From Taenia hydatigena (Eukaryota; Platyhelminthes; Cestoda; Cyclophyllidea; Taeniidae), in contig JADWOT020001241.1 in NCBI GenBank assembly GCA_036345935.2, positions 124,001-188,000 on the forward strand: 64,000 nucleotides of DNA. Reading direction: 5' to 3'. Positions 37,901 to 48,660 of the stretch are shown here, one piece after another. The notes beneath the pieces were generated by a model, which did no database searches, had not been told where the DNA came from, and worked only from the letters and a program-made list of their open reading frames with translations. Positions within the stretch are counted from its first letter, which is position 1; each line of letters starts with the position of its first letter. The translations under genes were made by a program, and so were the position numbers.

Positions 37901-40900
37901 TTATTTGCGCATATTAATAGACATTCTAAAGCTATTCATGCTGCAGTCACTTTTATAAATAAGGCTATGCAAACCTGTGCTGTTGAAATTTGCCAGATGT
38001 TAAACGCCAAAGTCTACTGCCACTTAGTAAACAGATTTTTTTCAATTTTTACACCAAATTCTGATTTCAGCGCTACTCCTCTACGTTAGCTGAATTCGAT
38101 GCGAGTGGATCTCTTTGATTCAATACAATGACTGAGTGCAATGTTCAGCATCATGCGGAAATTGACCTCAACATTATTGGCGTTTGACAAATTTTCGCTG
38201 ACTTCCATAAACCTCTATTTAATGCCATCAAGCCGACACGAACATAAACAACTATCCCTAAGAGGCATTAATTTAATATTTATTCTTCGCCAAATACCTC
38301 CTTTCACGTTTCGCTGGTTCAATCGAACCGCAAAGCAAAGAGGTACCCATCTGACTGAGAGCTTAGCAAAGAAAAGCTAAATTTCATATTGCACTGAATG
38401 ACGCACTAGCAATTTACTTTAATGCAGAAGACCCTTCGTCACGTAATATTTGGGAACTACGATAGTTTTGACGAGCCTGTTGTGCCTTGCGCGTACCATG
38501 CAATGCTCGAGAATCCGAGTAAAGTCTCCGATGAAAGCGCAATCACATCAAATCGCCAGTGTGATTTTGCAAAGGCTACAACTTTACAATCATTTAATCC
38601 GTAGGTCAACGCAAAAATTCATATCAAAGGTGATTGATAGTAACCTGAACATAAAGAAATGAACCTTAGAACAATCTGATGCAATTTGTCACACAGATGG
38701 GGAACATTAGTTTGAAGATCATCTAGTGTGGAAAGCATAGTAGAATTTGAGAGCCTAACGAACTAAACACTGAGATGCAACTCTTTGCTTATGCCTACTA
38801 CAGTCGAAGAGAATGCTGAACACGCTTCACCTCGTTGTTACATTAGGGTATAGCTCGGAGGTCATCAATTTCAGAAATTGCGCTATAATAATTTTAAAGG
38901 ACTTGCAAATAAAGATTCCGACTGAGTGAAATCAATTTATAAGTGCGCAAACGGCAAAGTACTGAAGTAAAAGGGCGGTAAGATGATAGGAGCCAATACT
39001 TCGTGGTTTCTGGAAAAGCGCATGGTTATCTTCTGAATTGCTTAGTCCGTGTTTGCTCATGGGACATTTCAATTGGGCAGGCAATCATCTTTTGCTATTT
39101 AGTAGGATAGCGGACCTTAGTAATTTCAAGTCCATAGGCCTCAACCCTGCAAAAAATTGGCTTCTGCTTTACAACGAAACAGGTCCTACGTCTATTTGGC
39201 CGTTCCACTACTGATAGGTTAGTAGGCGGATGGAAAGAAGAAGTCCATGGAGTCTCTGCAAGCGGATCAGTTCAGGGGTTTCGGAAAATAAAAAACAATG
39301 TTGCTCTTCTAACTTACTAACTTTTAAGAATCGCTTACTGTCGACCAGCTCCTCTATGGAAGAATTCAAGCCATACTCGTATTTGAACTTTTTCTGCAGT
39401 GCCAAACAGCAAACGCCGTGTAGCGATGCAATTGGGAGTCAGATTTTCATCAATCGGTGTGCTGGAATAGCCCACTGGTGAAAATAGTCTGCTAATTGGA
39501 ATGTGGCGATATGAAGAGTGATGACAAAGTGGCATGGAGGGCAAAGCAAGAATGATCAATGGGGAGGGGAAGCGGGATCGCAATTTGCCAAACGTTTGAA
39601 CCGCTAGAACGTAACTTGGAACTCAAAATTTTGTTCTCTTGACTTGATTAAAACTATATTATAAGTACTTGTCCATTCAATCCTAATCTGTAGGCATTAG
39701 ATGATGAGAAATTTAAGTTTCCTCATCTCCTCCATAGCGAATCGTGCAGCCCATGCGCTGTAAATGAAAGCCTATATAAATTATTTGCCAAGTTGAGGCT
39801 AAATCTTGCAGCTAATGGCAATCGTTAGACTGCATTTAGTTTGATATCATTACTGCCTTCGTTCCGCCAGATCGACTGCTGCTTGGGCATTATCTAGATG
39901 GCAAGGTTATCACCAGACGGCCCGCATTCAAGGACCGATCCATGCAGCTGAAATATTGACCTAACCCTTGAGCTTAACAAGTGCTTTGAAAGAAAATTGG
40001 GAAGCTGAGATTTGCCATTAGATGGAAAACCGAACCGATTAAGCCCTAATAAGCTGCATTAATACGATGTGACCTTTTGCAGTTCAGCCGCTGTTTCGAA
40101 GTGGTCCATCGACAGAACTCTTGACAATTATGACAAACGCAGACTTGGATACAAACAACTAAGCAAGCATTCAATGTATATGTAGCCTGCTTGCACAAGT
40201 GGATGTTGCTGTACTAAAGGAGGTATGAATTATATTATCATTTGAAGCAGATTTGTAGAGAATAGATAGAGGAATTACGATTATGGTTGCATCACCCATC
40301 TGGTAGATCCTTTGCACTTCCGCATGGAAGATTTGCAATCCAACGTGCGGTCTCAGACGCCCACTAGATATTAATTATTAAGGTCATTATTGACTTGTAA
40401 AGAAATAAGTCAAATTGGGTCGCTGACCTGTGGCCACTACCGTTCTCGACCTCGCATTTCACCTGCAAATGCGTTGTTATCGTGTTTACACTTGCAATCA
40501 AAATCGCCGAGGAGCTCCTAACATGCACTCGGCTCATATCGAATCCACCCTAATCCATCCTGCGTAAATGCTATGTAATGAGCATCGACCTATATTTCAC
40601 TGAGCGAACAGAAAGAATACAAAAGAGCGATCGGTCAATGGAACAATAGGAGATTGCAATCTAGGCGCTTCCATGATTAGCTGTTAACGCTGGAGAACCA
40701 TAATCATCCTATTCGAGGTCACATTTCTGTAGACACCATTATAAGCTTCATACCTTCTGTCATTTGACATGCTTTTAGAGCTACATTCATTCGAGCACGC
40801 ATACAGCCTAAAGCCAGATGAGTTGGTTAAGCGGCAACAGAAATCTTGTCCGCTCACAGAATGAGAAGGCATGGAGAGCGATGGGTGTCGAGTTGGATAC

Positions 40901-40976
40901 AATCGCGTCACTTATTACTGGATTCTCACCGACGTCAATGAGAGGAAGTTGGTTGGATTCGTGGTCGTTAACAAAG

Positions 40977-41049
40977 CACTGGTGGCGGGACTCGAACCCG
41001 CAATCTTCTGCTTAGAAGGCAGACGCCCTGTCCATTAGGCCACACATGC
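40977..41049 (-). tRNA. tRNA-Arg (UCU)-like, acceptor stem imperfect
   Basis: The minus strand folds as a 73-base tRNA. The D-arm begins GCCTAATGGACAGGGC. The anticodon stem TCTGC/GCAGA holds the loop CTTCTAA, so the anticodon is UCU. The T-arm is a perfect GCGGG/CCCGC stem with loop TTCGAGT. Both pol III internal boxes are intact. The acceptor stem (GCATGTG against CACCAGT) has two mismatches and a G-U pair, and no run of four or more T follows. D-arm and anticodon arm resemble animal tRNA-Arg. It is either a live gene with a poor acceptor or a recent pseudogene. Confidence 0.7.
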
Positions 41050-42362
41050 ACGAATCATCCTGTTGGCAACTTCCGACCACTGCGTTTTGGTCCAGTTCCT
41101 CTGTCTCGAGTTCACTACTCACTATCGTGTCAGCCTAATTCTCCCCAATACCGGTTCCTCCACTCCTCCACACATTCACTTGGTCTTTCCAACCATATTG
41201 CACACCACTCTCGCCCCAAATTCTACCACTTGATCTGTACTACTTAACAAATTGCAACCCATATTCTGCGCAATTCACCACTTCACTTTCGTAATTAAAC
41301 CATTTGCTTTGTTTCTTTTGTTGATTTTCCCGATATTTTCAGACGTTCCAATAATAAACGTGCTTGACGGAATGCAATGCTTCAAAGCAAAGTTTGATTT
41401 GCGATTGACCTTTGCCTCTATAGCTTGCTTCGTGCTGGCACTGAAGATTTTTTCCCCTTCCAGAAATTGCTGCGTTTATTTCAATGCACCAGCGTAGCCG
41501 ATGTTCTAACGCTCCTAGTGATCGCAACTGTCATCGAGGGTTGCTGTACTTAAAATTGTTAAGCAAAGTATTCGAATAAATCGGTACAATATTTTTTTAC
41601 ATTATTAATGCCGCACTGATACTCAGAGGGTCCTTCTTGCGATAGCTTTCCAGGTATCAATGCTCTCTGACTTTGAATGGGGTTAAATTCCACTCAAGTT
41701 CGATCGTAGAAGTTTGCACATGTTACTGAACCTAAGTAGAGGGTGCGCATCTTTTTGACTTTAATGTTTTCTAAATATAAAGCGCAAAATTGCTGCTTTT
41801 CGTATGCTACCAAACCTAATTCAAGCGACTAGCGAAACTGAGTGTTCGATATTAGGGCGTAGGCCTTAGATAATAATTAGGATTCTATAAAGTCGATGAC
41901 AGGCTAAATTCTGAGACTTGCCAGTTACACATACGAACAGATAGCTGACATTGTTGATCTTTATCGCGCGAATATTCCTCGTGATGATGGGTTTTTAGGA
42001 TGGGCACTGCTTTCGGCATAATCTAGTTCAGCGTGCTTGATTGCGCTTTCGTCACAGTTAAAGGAAGTAAAAAATTCGGTTTTTCATCGCACAAATCAGC
42101 GTACTTTAGTCCAGGTTAGCAACGGCTGTTTTATGTAATCCTAAACTGCAATGGTAGTGTAAGCGACTAAGCGAGGTATCAAAGGGAACAGTTGAACAAC
42201 TAGCACTGCTTACCCACTCCACAACTGTCTGTGCGGTCTAAACGACCGACCTCTTGACGACCTCTCGAGAGTTGAACGCAAGTCCTAAGTTTTAAAGTTC
42301 CCAATGCTAAACACCATATGCTGGTATTATCGCCGCTGTTGCCACCGAGGCAGATGTGATGA

Positions 42363-42599
42363 CCACCACCCCTCCTCATTGCTCATGGTTGCCGGCTGGC
42401 ACTTCTGCTTCGGAAAGCGTCTACAACAAACACAGCCACTACCATTACTACAGGTGTCATTGGAAGTAGAAGTAGTTCGACTTACGGAAACATTGGAACT
42501 ATTGCATTACCGCTGCAAAGTGTGGGTCGACATGGGGAGGAGGTGTGCTGCTTAATTGCCGCAGCAGATGATGATGTGGAGGAAGAAGAGAAGAAATGA
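42363..42599 (+). other. Stop-free frame with acidic C-terminus, unidentified
   Basis: About 78 codons without an ATG, threonine/isoleucine- and serine-rich in the middle, ending in AAADDDVEEEEKK and TGA. The composition looks like the end of a real protein exon, but there is no clear acceptor and no family match. It ends 14 bases before a tRNA-like remnant. Confidence 0.25.
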
Positions 42600-42612
42600 G
42601 AAAATATACTTT

Positions 42613-42687
42613 TTGAGTCCGCGGCTAAATGAATAGGGTGTCTGACTACGGATCAAAAGATTTCAGGCTAGAATCCTACCAAAGCCG
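42613..42687 (+). pseudogene. tRNA-Arg (ACG) pseudogene or tRNA-derived relic
   Basis: TCTGACTACGGATCAAAAGA closely matches the anticodon arm of animal tRNA-Arg(ACG), and the flanks keep D-arm (GGCTAAATGAATAGGGT) and T-arm order. The T-loop begins CTA instead of TTC, the T-stem has two mismatches and the acceptor stem does not pair, so it is not functional. Confidence 0.5.
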
Positions 42688-42839
42688 TAAAGATTCTTTA
42701 TCTCTACCTCTGCTTGCAGTGGCATCATGCCTATCCAACAACGAATTGCATCAGGAAGGATGCACGTGCTGCCTACTTTGCCGCTAGACGGGAAAGGTCA
42801 TTAAAACGACTAAGTGTTCGGCGGGAAGTTGTCATGCCT

Positions 42840-42912
42840 GCTAAGAGGCTCGAATTCTCGACACACACATTGTTAGGACGACGCCCTAGCCTACTGACCT
42901 ACCTCACCACCA
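42840..42912 (-). pseudogene. Decayed tRNA-like sequence
   Basis: The minus strand reads GGTCAGTAGGCTAGGGCGTC, then CCTAACAA and ATTCGAGCC, the order of D-arm, anticodon loop and T-arm. The loop would give anticodon AAC (Val), but anticodon and T stems pair poorly. It is the third tRNA-like sequence within 2 kb. Confidence 0.3.
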
Positions 42913-44009
42913 TCCCCATCACCACCCATTTTTTGAGACTTTACGGGCGCGATGACCTTGTAGATTACATATTTAAGGATGCAGTGTTATAAGGTCAGTC
43001 GCGTCTGTATCATTGCAAACTTTAAGTACACAAACCTTCGGGGTCGGTGCGAGTTACCAACATCCACTTCACACCTACTTTCTTACTATTCGCTTATTAT
43101 GTCCCCATGCCCTTCTTCCCTTCATCAGATTCAGCTTAGCGATAAAAGCGGTGTCTAACAAGGAACTGTCCTCTCTGGCCGGTGACGGGCTGAGCAGCAT
43201 TAGATGAAACGAAGGTCATGGAAGATCCTTCCGCTTATTTGTCGCTGTGAATATATTTGGCAAAAGCGCATTAAAAATTATTCATTCCTCTATTTTCCTT
43301 TCCATCTTGTAGTCGATTGAACCCCGACATTTCTCCCTTTCTACATCGATAGCTTCAAGGCAATGCACATTTGACTTCACGTTTTGCAAATGGCTGACAA
43401 ATGTGTTTTTCGCTGGGACGAATGAGCAACAAAGGATCGAAAACGTTGAAGTTGTATATGAATGAAATGACACCTGCTCTTCTCTGCTCTGCCGCATCAT
43501 GCCTCACCCCTCAACCATTTATCAGCCGAACTATGTGATATTGCAGAGTTGCTCAGACTCAAATGCGGTTAGGCAGCGTTGATTGGAATCCACCTGCTTG
43601 TCCCTATATCAAAGAACTTCGAAATCATTTTCGGATGGAATACGGCAGAGGCTGTGAGAAAATTGACTTTCAGAGATGCTTGTGCAGCGCAATCCACTTG
43701 AATGCTTTGCCATCTAAAAGTGGGGAATCGACTTGTTGAAAGTATCCACCTCCATACTCAATTAGCCTTGTAAAGATTAACAAAGTTGGAGGCGCTAAGG
43801 CAACTGTACACCTCTGCAGCCTATCTAGGTAGTGCACCAGTAATTCTGCGTTGTGAGCCATTTCGTGCCAGCCATTATCGGAGTAAGGCAGCGTGGATCT
43901 GATGTGCGTCGAAGTTGCAGGGGCTTAAATAATCGGCACCAGGAAGACGTCAACACATTGCTGCAGAGTCACCTGTTTACCCAACTTTGAAACCCCCACC
44001 CACAAAGTA

Positions 44010-44454
44010 TCAACGATGCCAGACAAATGTGAGTAAAACTCGTTTCAAATGGATGCCCTCTTTCATACTTGTGGTGTGACCTCTCGAGAGAAGTGCTGGG
44101 GCCGTAACGGAGCAGAAGGATCATAAATTGCTTGCAAACCTAAGCTCAGAAGCTCAAACACCTAAAAGTATATCACGTTAAGCGAAACTTTGTGTAGTTT
44201 GTAATGGGTTTGAATACAATTAAATTTTGTTGCGATGCAGAATCCGTGCGTTATCCATTGTGCCTAAAAGTGGTTGTATGACATGGTTATTAGGCGGAGA
44301 TGTCAAAAAATGTTCAGTAAGCGAACAAATCTTATACGTCATCCTTAGTAGCAGACAAGAAGTCGCAAACCTAGAAACAACCAACTCAGCGATACAAAAA
44401 TAACAAAAACGAGAAGATTACAAATGAGTTTAGTTTTGTTTATTAATTTAATCT
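44010..44454. other. About 440 bp present in arm 1 but absent from arm 2
   Basis: The sequence before it (cacaaagtat at 44009 and the 40 bases upstream) and after it (tccatgtaattt) are adjacent in the inverted copy at 60800-60848. The extra segment is AT-rich with no coding frame, no terminal inverted repeats and no clear target-site duplication. Insertion in arm 1 and deletion in arm 2 are both possible. Confidence 0.6.
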
Positions 44455-44874
44455 CCATGTAATTTATATGCACCTCTTGTGCTAGTTAACCATCAAATCT
44501 ATGGTTAGCGGAGGAAGCCAGCTTGTGAAGCAACCACAAAGTTGCCGCTTAATCATATTTGTTCTCCTCTTCATTACAGTCGATTAAGGCTAACAATTTG
44601 AGGCTCTAAGGCGGCTGCATTATAACAACATTAAAAGGATTGAATTCAGTGAGGAGGACAAGGCGTTGCGTGCACAAACATTAAATAAACCGCTTCCACC
44701 AAAACAACCAAAATTTGGCCAGCGCATTAGGCATATGAATTGCTGCAACAATTATTGCTATTGGAACCCCTCAAACTTCTTTACGCGCTCCTGTCACGCA
44801 GAATCCACTTTTGTCGACGCCTAAATTAATTACTTTTGCGCATTAAATAGGGGCGTTAACACTAACCGCTTACC

Positions 44875-44881
44875 TATAAAT
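44875..44881 (+). promoter_or_regulatory. TATA-like motif upstream of RGC-B
   Basis: CCTATAAATTG lies 52 bases before the signal-peptide ATG at 44933. The same motif precedes the ATG of RGC-C (60375-60381) because of the shared arm. It could be a core promoter, but no transcription start is known. Confidence 0.3.
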
Positions 44882-44932
44882 TGCACCTGTTTCACCCTTC
44901 TCCCATTTTCCTAGAGATATTGCCATCATATA

Positions 44933-45257
44933 GTGATGATCCTAGTCATTCTCCTAATCATCTTAACCACCTTTCGTGCGTACAGTGCGAAAACTGATGC
45001 CGCTCCAAGTGAACGAAACCTTCTCACGATCTACACCCTCAACCTTGATCCCATCTGCTTGCCCGACGCGATGCACTTCAACTTCACTCACAGTGTTGCC
45101 TCAGCAGTGCGCTACGTGCGCTCACTGATGCCGACCAACAATGAGACGTTTTTCTTTGCTGTTCTGGGTCATTTATGAGCACCCGGCTGCTCGATGCAGG
45201 AGGCCTCAAGAGCAAGCACGCTATACGAAATTCTGCAAGATTTACAGGTTGGTTTTG
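44933..45257 (+). pseudogene. RGC-B signal peptide and first ligand-binding exon
   Basis: MMILVILLIILTTFRAYSA is a typical signal peptide (hydrophobic core, small residues before the predicted cut). The frame continues through NLLTIYTLNLDPICLPDAM to a TGA at 45176-45178. Beyond the stop the same frame resumes CSMQEASRASTLYEILQDLQ, so the stop lies inside the exon. Copy A has CGG at this codon. Confidence 0.8.
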
Positions 45258-45810
45258 ACAGATTTTGACAAATTCACGCGAGTAGCCCGTTATGCACGCG
45301 TGTCCTGCAAATGTATCCAATTTAAAGGCGAGTAATATACCATCTTATTGACTGTGGCGGCGCAGTGAAGTGGCATCCATTCGTGGGACGGTTTCAACTG
45401 TGAGCGATGGAAGTGGCCAGGTGTGAACCACACTCCTCGTGTTAGACCGGTTATATAGAATAGGAGCTAGAATATAATGTGAGGATAAATAATTGGCTAT
45501 TACGATTAAATCTGCCGTCCCAGTGGCAAATTAGTGGATGTCTGTCCATGGTTTAAATCCGCTCATCAGAGCATTTGCATTTTTCGACACGATATTGTAA
45601 ATTAATATTTGACATTGGCGTACGATCTATCCGCTTCGATCAATTTATTTTAACTGGGTATGAAAAGGCATTTAGTGGAACCAATGCTCTTCCCATGTTG
45701 CCGCGTTAAAGTAACGGAAGTACACATTACTGCAATTAGTAGTAAAGTAATAAAATAGGGTGGATTTACACACTCAGGAGCAATTGTTCTCTCTGCATTT
45801 TCTGTTCAAG

Positions 45811-46294
45811 AAAAGCGCGTCGAATTCCACAGGATTCAGCGTGTTACTGGGACCTCCCTTAGCTAGCGAATGCAATTTGGTGAACGAGTGGATCAATCTC
45901 GGCAACCCAAAGGAGCCGCCACGAGGCCAACTCTACCAGATCTCCTATCACTGTCAAGTGTTGAGTTCCGCCTCTGTCTTTGCCAACCACCTCACCGACA
46001 GTAGTCGTGGTTTACACCCTCCACCCATCGCCGCGGTATCTGTTTTAGTTCAGCGCAAGACCATTCTACAAGGCATTCTCGTCTATCTTGTCAGCAATGG
46101 ATGGAGGCGCATTGCACTGCTCTACGACTTACACACTAACATCCTCTACATTCCCGAGATATTAGATTCAATTCTATCAACACATCGCCTCTCCTGAAAC
46201 AGGCACAGCATGCTTGAACTCTTAACTAGTGTCCATATCACATCGGCGACAAACTTTACGAGATTACTAGAGCCATTGGAAGATCATTTTGACG
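45811..46294 (+). pseudogene. RGC-B ligand-binding exon 2 (484 bp)
   Basis: TTCAAG acceptor and GTAAGC donor. It encodes GFSVLLGPPLASECNLVNEW and RRIALLYDLHTNILYIPEI. A TGA at 46195-46197 interrupts it; C has CGA there and A has TGA. Confidence 0.85.
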
Positions 46295-46361
46295 GTAAGC
46301 GATCACTTTGGTCCCCATGCGAGTTGCTTCCCTTCTTTACTCGCTTAAACCTCTTTTTCAG

Positions 46362-46702
46362 TGGCGCTGATATTAGCAAGACCAGAACTGGCTGTGAAAT
46401 TCGTAGTGGGCGTTAAGAACTTCGGCAGAATCAAGCAAGGGCGGACCGCACTCATGCACGTGGATCCCACGGATATGCTCACTTACGATGCCTTGCGTGC
46501 ATGGGGAGCGCATTTGTCTCGAGCTGGACCCACATGGGCTGTTGGTCATTCGCTCATCGTTGTCACAGCACTGTCCAGGGGCACCAGATACGACGAGGTG
46601 TCAATACCGTATAAGGAGGTAATCTGCATCACTTCGCCCTCATTCTACATTTCTCTTACATTTCAACTACATGGAGGTAACACAAATCGTGCATCCCTTA
46701 GG
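46362..46702 (+). pseudogene. RGC-B ligand-binding exon 3
   Basis: TTTTTCAG acceptor. It encodes ALILARPELAVKFVV and MHVDPTDMLTYDALRAWGAH. Its last part (ITSPSFYI, then TNRASL) matches A but not C, marking the change of relationship near 46620. Confidence 0.75.
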
Positions 46703-47044
46703 TGATTTTGCAATTTGCGGCGACAAACTCCGATTGCCGTCAATAACTGCGCCACCAACATGATTTTAGTTATGAGGTGATGCACTAAGAACAGGTGGTT
46801 CGCAGATCTGCTTTATTGCACACACTGTTGCTTTTAAATCGATGTCTACCTGTAAAATCTTCAAAACCTTAGTTAAAAGGCATCCCATAGAGCAGCGCGA
46901 TGTCATAACTTCCAGGGTGAATAGGAGGAGATGAGATTGGTGTTCACACAGGTAAATTCGGCCATTGAATTTAACAGTAACGTATTTCAGCACCCAACCT
47001 ATGTTTAATGGAGGAGGAAGAGAGCGTGGGTGCAACCTCTAGCA

Positions 47045-47532
47045 GTGAACTCACTCCTACCCATGAATATACGCATGAGAGCATAGAGGATTTCTTGTGC
47101 GCTGATGAGTTGGTTTCCTCTCGGCAGCGAATCAACCTCTCAGTGGCTAGTGGGGCAGCGCTAGCAATGCGACTGGTTCAGGTGCAATTACTGCAAGAGG
47201 GTGGTAGCAGTACCGTCCCCTCTGCTAGTCTCTTCGAACTACTGCGCACCCTCTCGCATATCAAAGTGCCTACACCGCCCTCCATCACCTTCCATTATCA
47301 AATTGAAAATGGCGATACCTTGCAAGGCATCTTTGACCTCCTCCTCTTCTCCCTCAAGTCCAACGTCACTGAGATGGCTAATATTGGAGTCCAAGCAAAG
47401 AGATATGCAGACATCTTCAATCTCATTGATGTCATCCATCATCCGCTAATGCTCTCCCAGCCAAGGAGTACAATGAAATGACCAGGCGATGGACGCGGAC
47501 CTCAACGCACATGCTACTTACTTGCGCCTTGT
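47045..47532 (+). pseudogene. RGC-B distal ligand-binding exon
   Basis: Open over about 145 codons with RQRINLSVASGAALAMRLVQ and RYADIFNLIDVIHHP, then TGA at 47479-47481 where C has TGG. The frame continues past the stop (PGDGRGPQRTC), as in C. The exon start is not certain. Confidence 0.75.
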
Positions 47533-47612
47533 GGAATTGGTATGCGATAAGAGTGAATCTAGACTACCACCAGATTTCATTTCCTTTCTTGCTGCGTATC
47601 TATCCTTTATAG

Positions 47613-47695
47613 CCGGTACAAACTATTCTACTGATAAATCTACTTGGATTGCTCAATGCTGGTCTCATCTACTTGGCAATTGTGTTGGTATACAG
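47613..47695 (+). pseudogene. RGC-B transmembrane exon (83 bp)
   Basis: Hydrophobic helix TILLINLLGLLNAGLIYLAI. It is two bases shorter at the 5' edge than the 85-bp exons of A and C, which should shift the frame after splicing. Confidence 0.7.
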
Positions 47696-47736
47696 GTAGA
47701 GAGAATTGTGTATCCCCACTGATGTGGTCAATTTAG

Positions 47737-47880
47737 ATGGATTGTGTGCAAGATCCGGCACTTTAATTCACTCAAATTCGTTTTTGTGGAAGGCGATTCT
47801 ACATTCAGCGATGACGATGGAAACCCACTGGTGGATGAATGCGGTGATGTGAGAATGCGGTGACGTGAGAATGTTTTGGA
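47737..47880 (+). pseudogene. RGC-B juxtamembrane exon with tandem duplication
   Basis: FNSLKFVFVEGDSTF aligns with A and C. Near the end, 16 bases (gcggtga[t/c]gtgagaat) occur twice in tandem at about 47839-47870; A and C have one copy. This shifts the frame. Confidence 0.65.
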
Positions 47881-48660
47881 AGAATTAAATAACAAAAGAA
47901 TATTTTTAGCCTAAAAGTGTTGATAACTGAATAGTCTATAACTTTCAGTCCCAACAAACCCCTCAGTTGCAAATGGATGCGGTGTTGAGTTCGAATGTCC
48001 TTACTTCCTTCCATGCACTCCTGCCTGCTTCTCGAGCCTCGATTGCAGCGTCGAGCATGATTGAAGAGCCTCTACGGAGGTCGCGAAAAGGAAGGCTTGC
48101 TCAACTAAATGTACGTTATGTCCGTGTCGGCAGCGTTAAATGTGAGATCAAGGTGTTATTGGCTCTAGACGTGTTCAAGTAGTGCTGCATACGAATGTTA
48201 TTAATTATTTGAAGTAAGAGGAATGCAATGGAGTTATGTACACTGGGTCTGCAGAATGTAATCAGGGAGAAGTGTTTTCCTTTTAAAAGCCAATAGGTAG
48301 TGCTTGAAAGCAGAATGGGATTGAATGGCTGTATTCATGCGTCGAAAGATGACATTTGACACTGATGATGAGCATAAGGCAGTGTGCATCCTCCTATCTC
48401 CCTCTAATGCGAGGAATTTGAAGAGTCGACTTCTGGTACGCAGGATTGGATGTAATATCCTCTTTTGTCATTTGCATCACTGATTGTCTAGTATTGGCTT
48501 CAGCACGTATCGCTTGCACACCTTGCTCTATGCTTCCCACTCGGTGTGGCTGTAAGCGGTCAACAGGCTATTTCACCATCTCCTATGTGTCAGCAGCTCT
48601 TCTGTTAGCTCTTTGCTTACCACCTTTAGCTGCCTTTTTAACTGCTTCTGTTAGACCTAA

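Larger units (their letters stand above)
24800..40976. other. No well-supported gene (16 kb)
   Basis: Many short frames on both strands, none with a recognised domain over a useful length. The longest (33552-33998 +, 148 codons) is serine- and leucine-rich with no motif. Three weak stretches are listed separately at 28.9-29.5, 32.5 and 34.8 kb. I saw no satellite arrays or obvious transposon ends. Confidence 0.45.
44455..46623 (+). repeat. Inverted repeat arm 1 (2.2 kb, about 99% over most of its length)
   Basis: Reverse-complement match to 58637-60801. By eye I count about four differences in the first 370 bases and three in the 484-bp exon 2. Within exon 3 (46400-46610) differences rise to roughly 6%, and the match ends near 46623. 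With the 44010-44454 gap bridged, it extends outward to 43971 / 60848. The arms are separated by about 12 kb. Confidence 0.9.
43971..48660 (+). pseudogene. RGC-B: truncated, mosaic receptor guanylyl cyclase copy
   Basis: This plus-strand copy holds only the 5' half of the gene: signal peptide (ATG 44933), ligand-binding exons 45811-46294, 46362-about 46700 and about 47045-47532, the membrane helix 47613-47695, the juxtamembrane exon from 47737 and the next exon near 47960-48110. Similarity to RGC-A continues through intron sequence and stops near 48660, before any kinase or cyclase exon. Stops lie at 45176, 46195 and 47479. The membrane exon lacks two bases found in A and C, and a 16-bp tandem duplication disrupts the juxtamembrane exon. 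The first 2 kb is almost identical to RGC-C on the opposite strand; the rest is closer to RGC-A. It cannot make a cyclase. Confidence 0.88.

Noticed and set aside
46210..46416. Short plus-strand frame across an RGC-B exon and intron
   Set aside because: It is the end of exon 2 read through the donor site; the paralogues show the exon stops at 46294.
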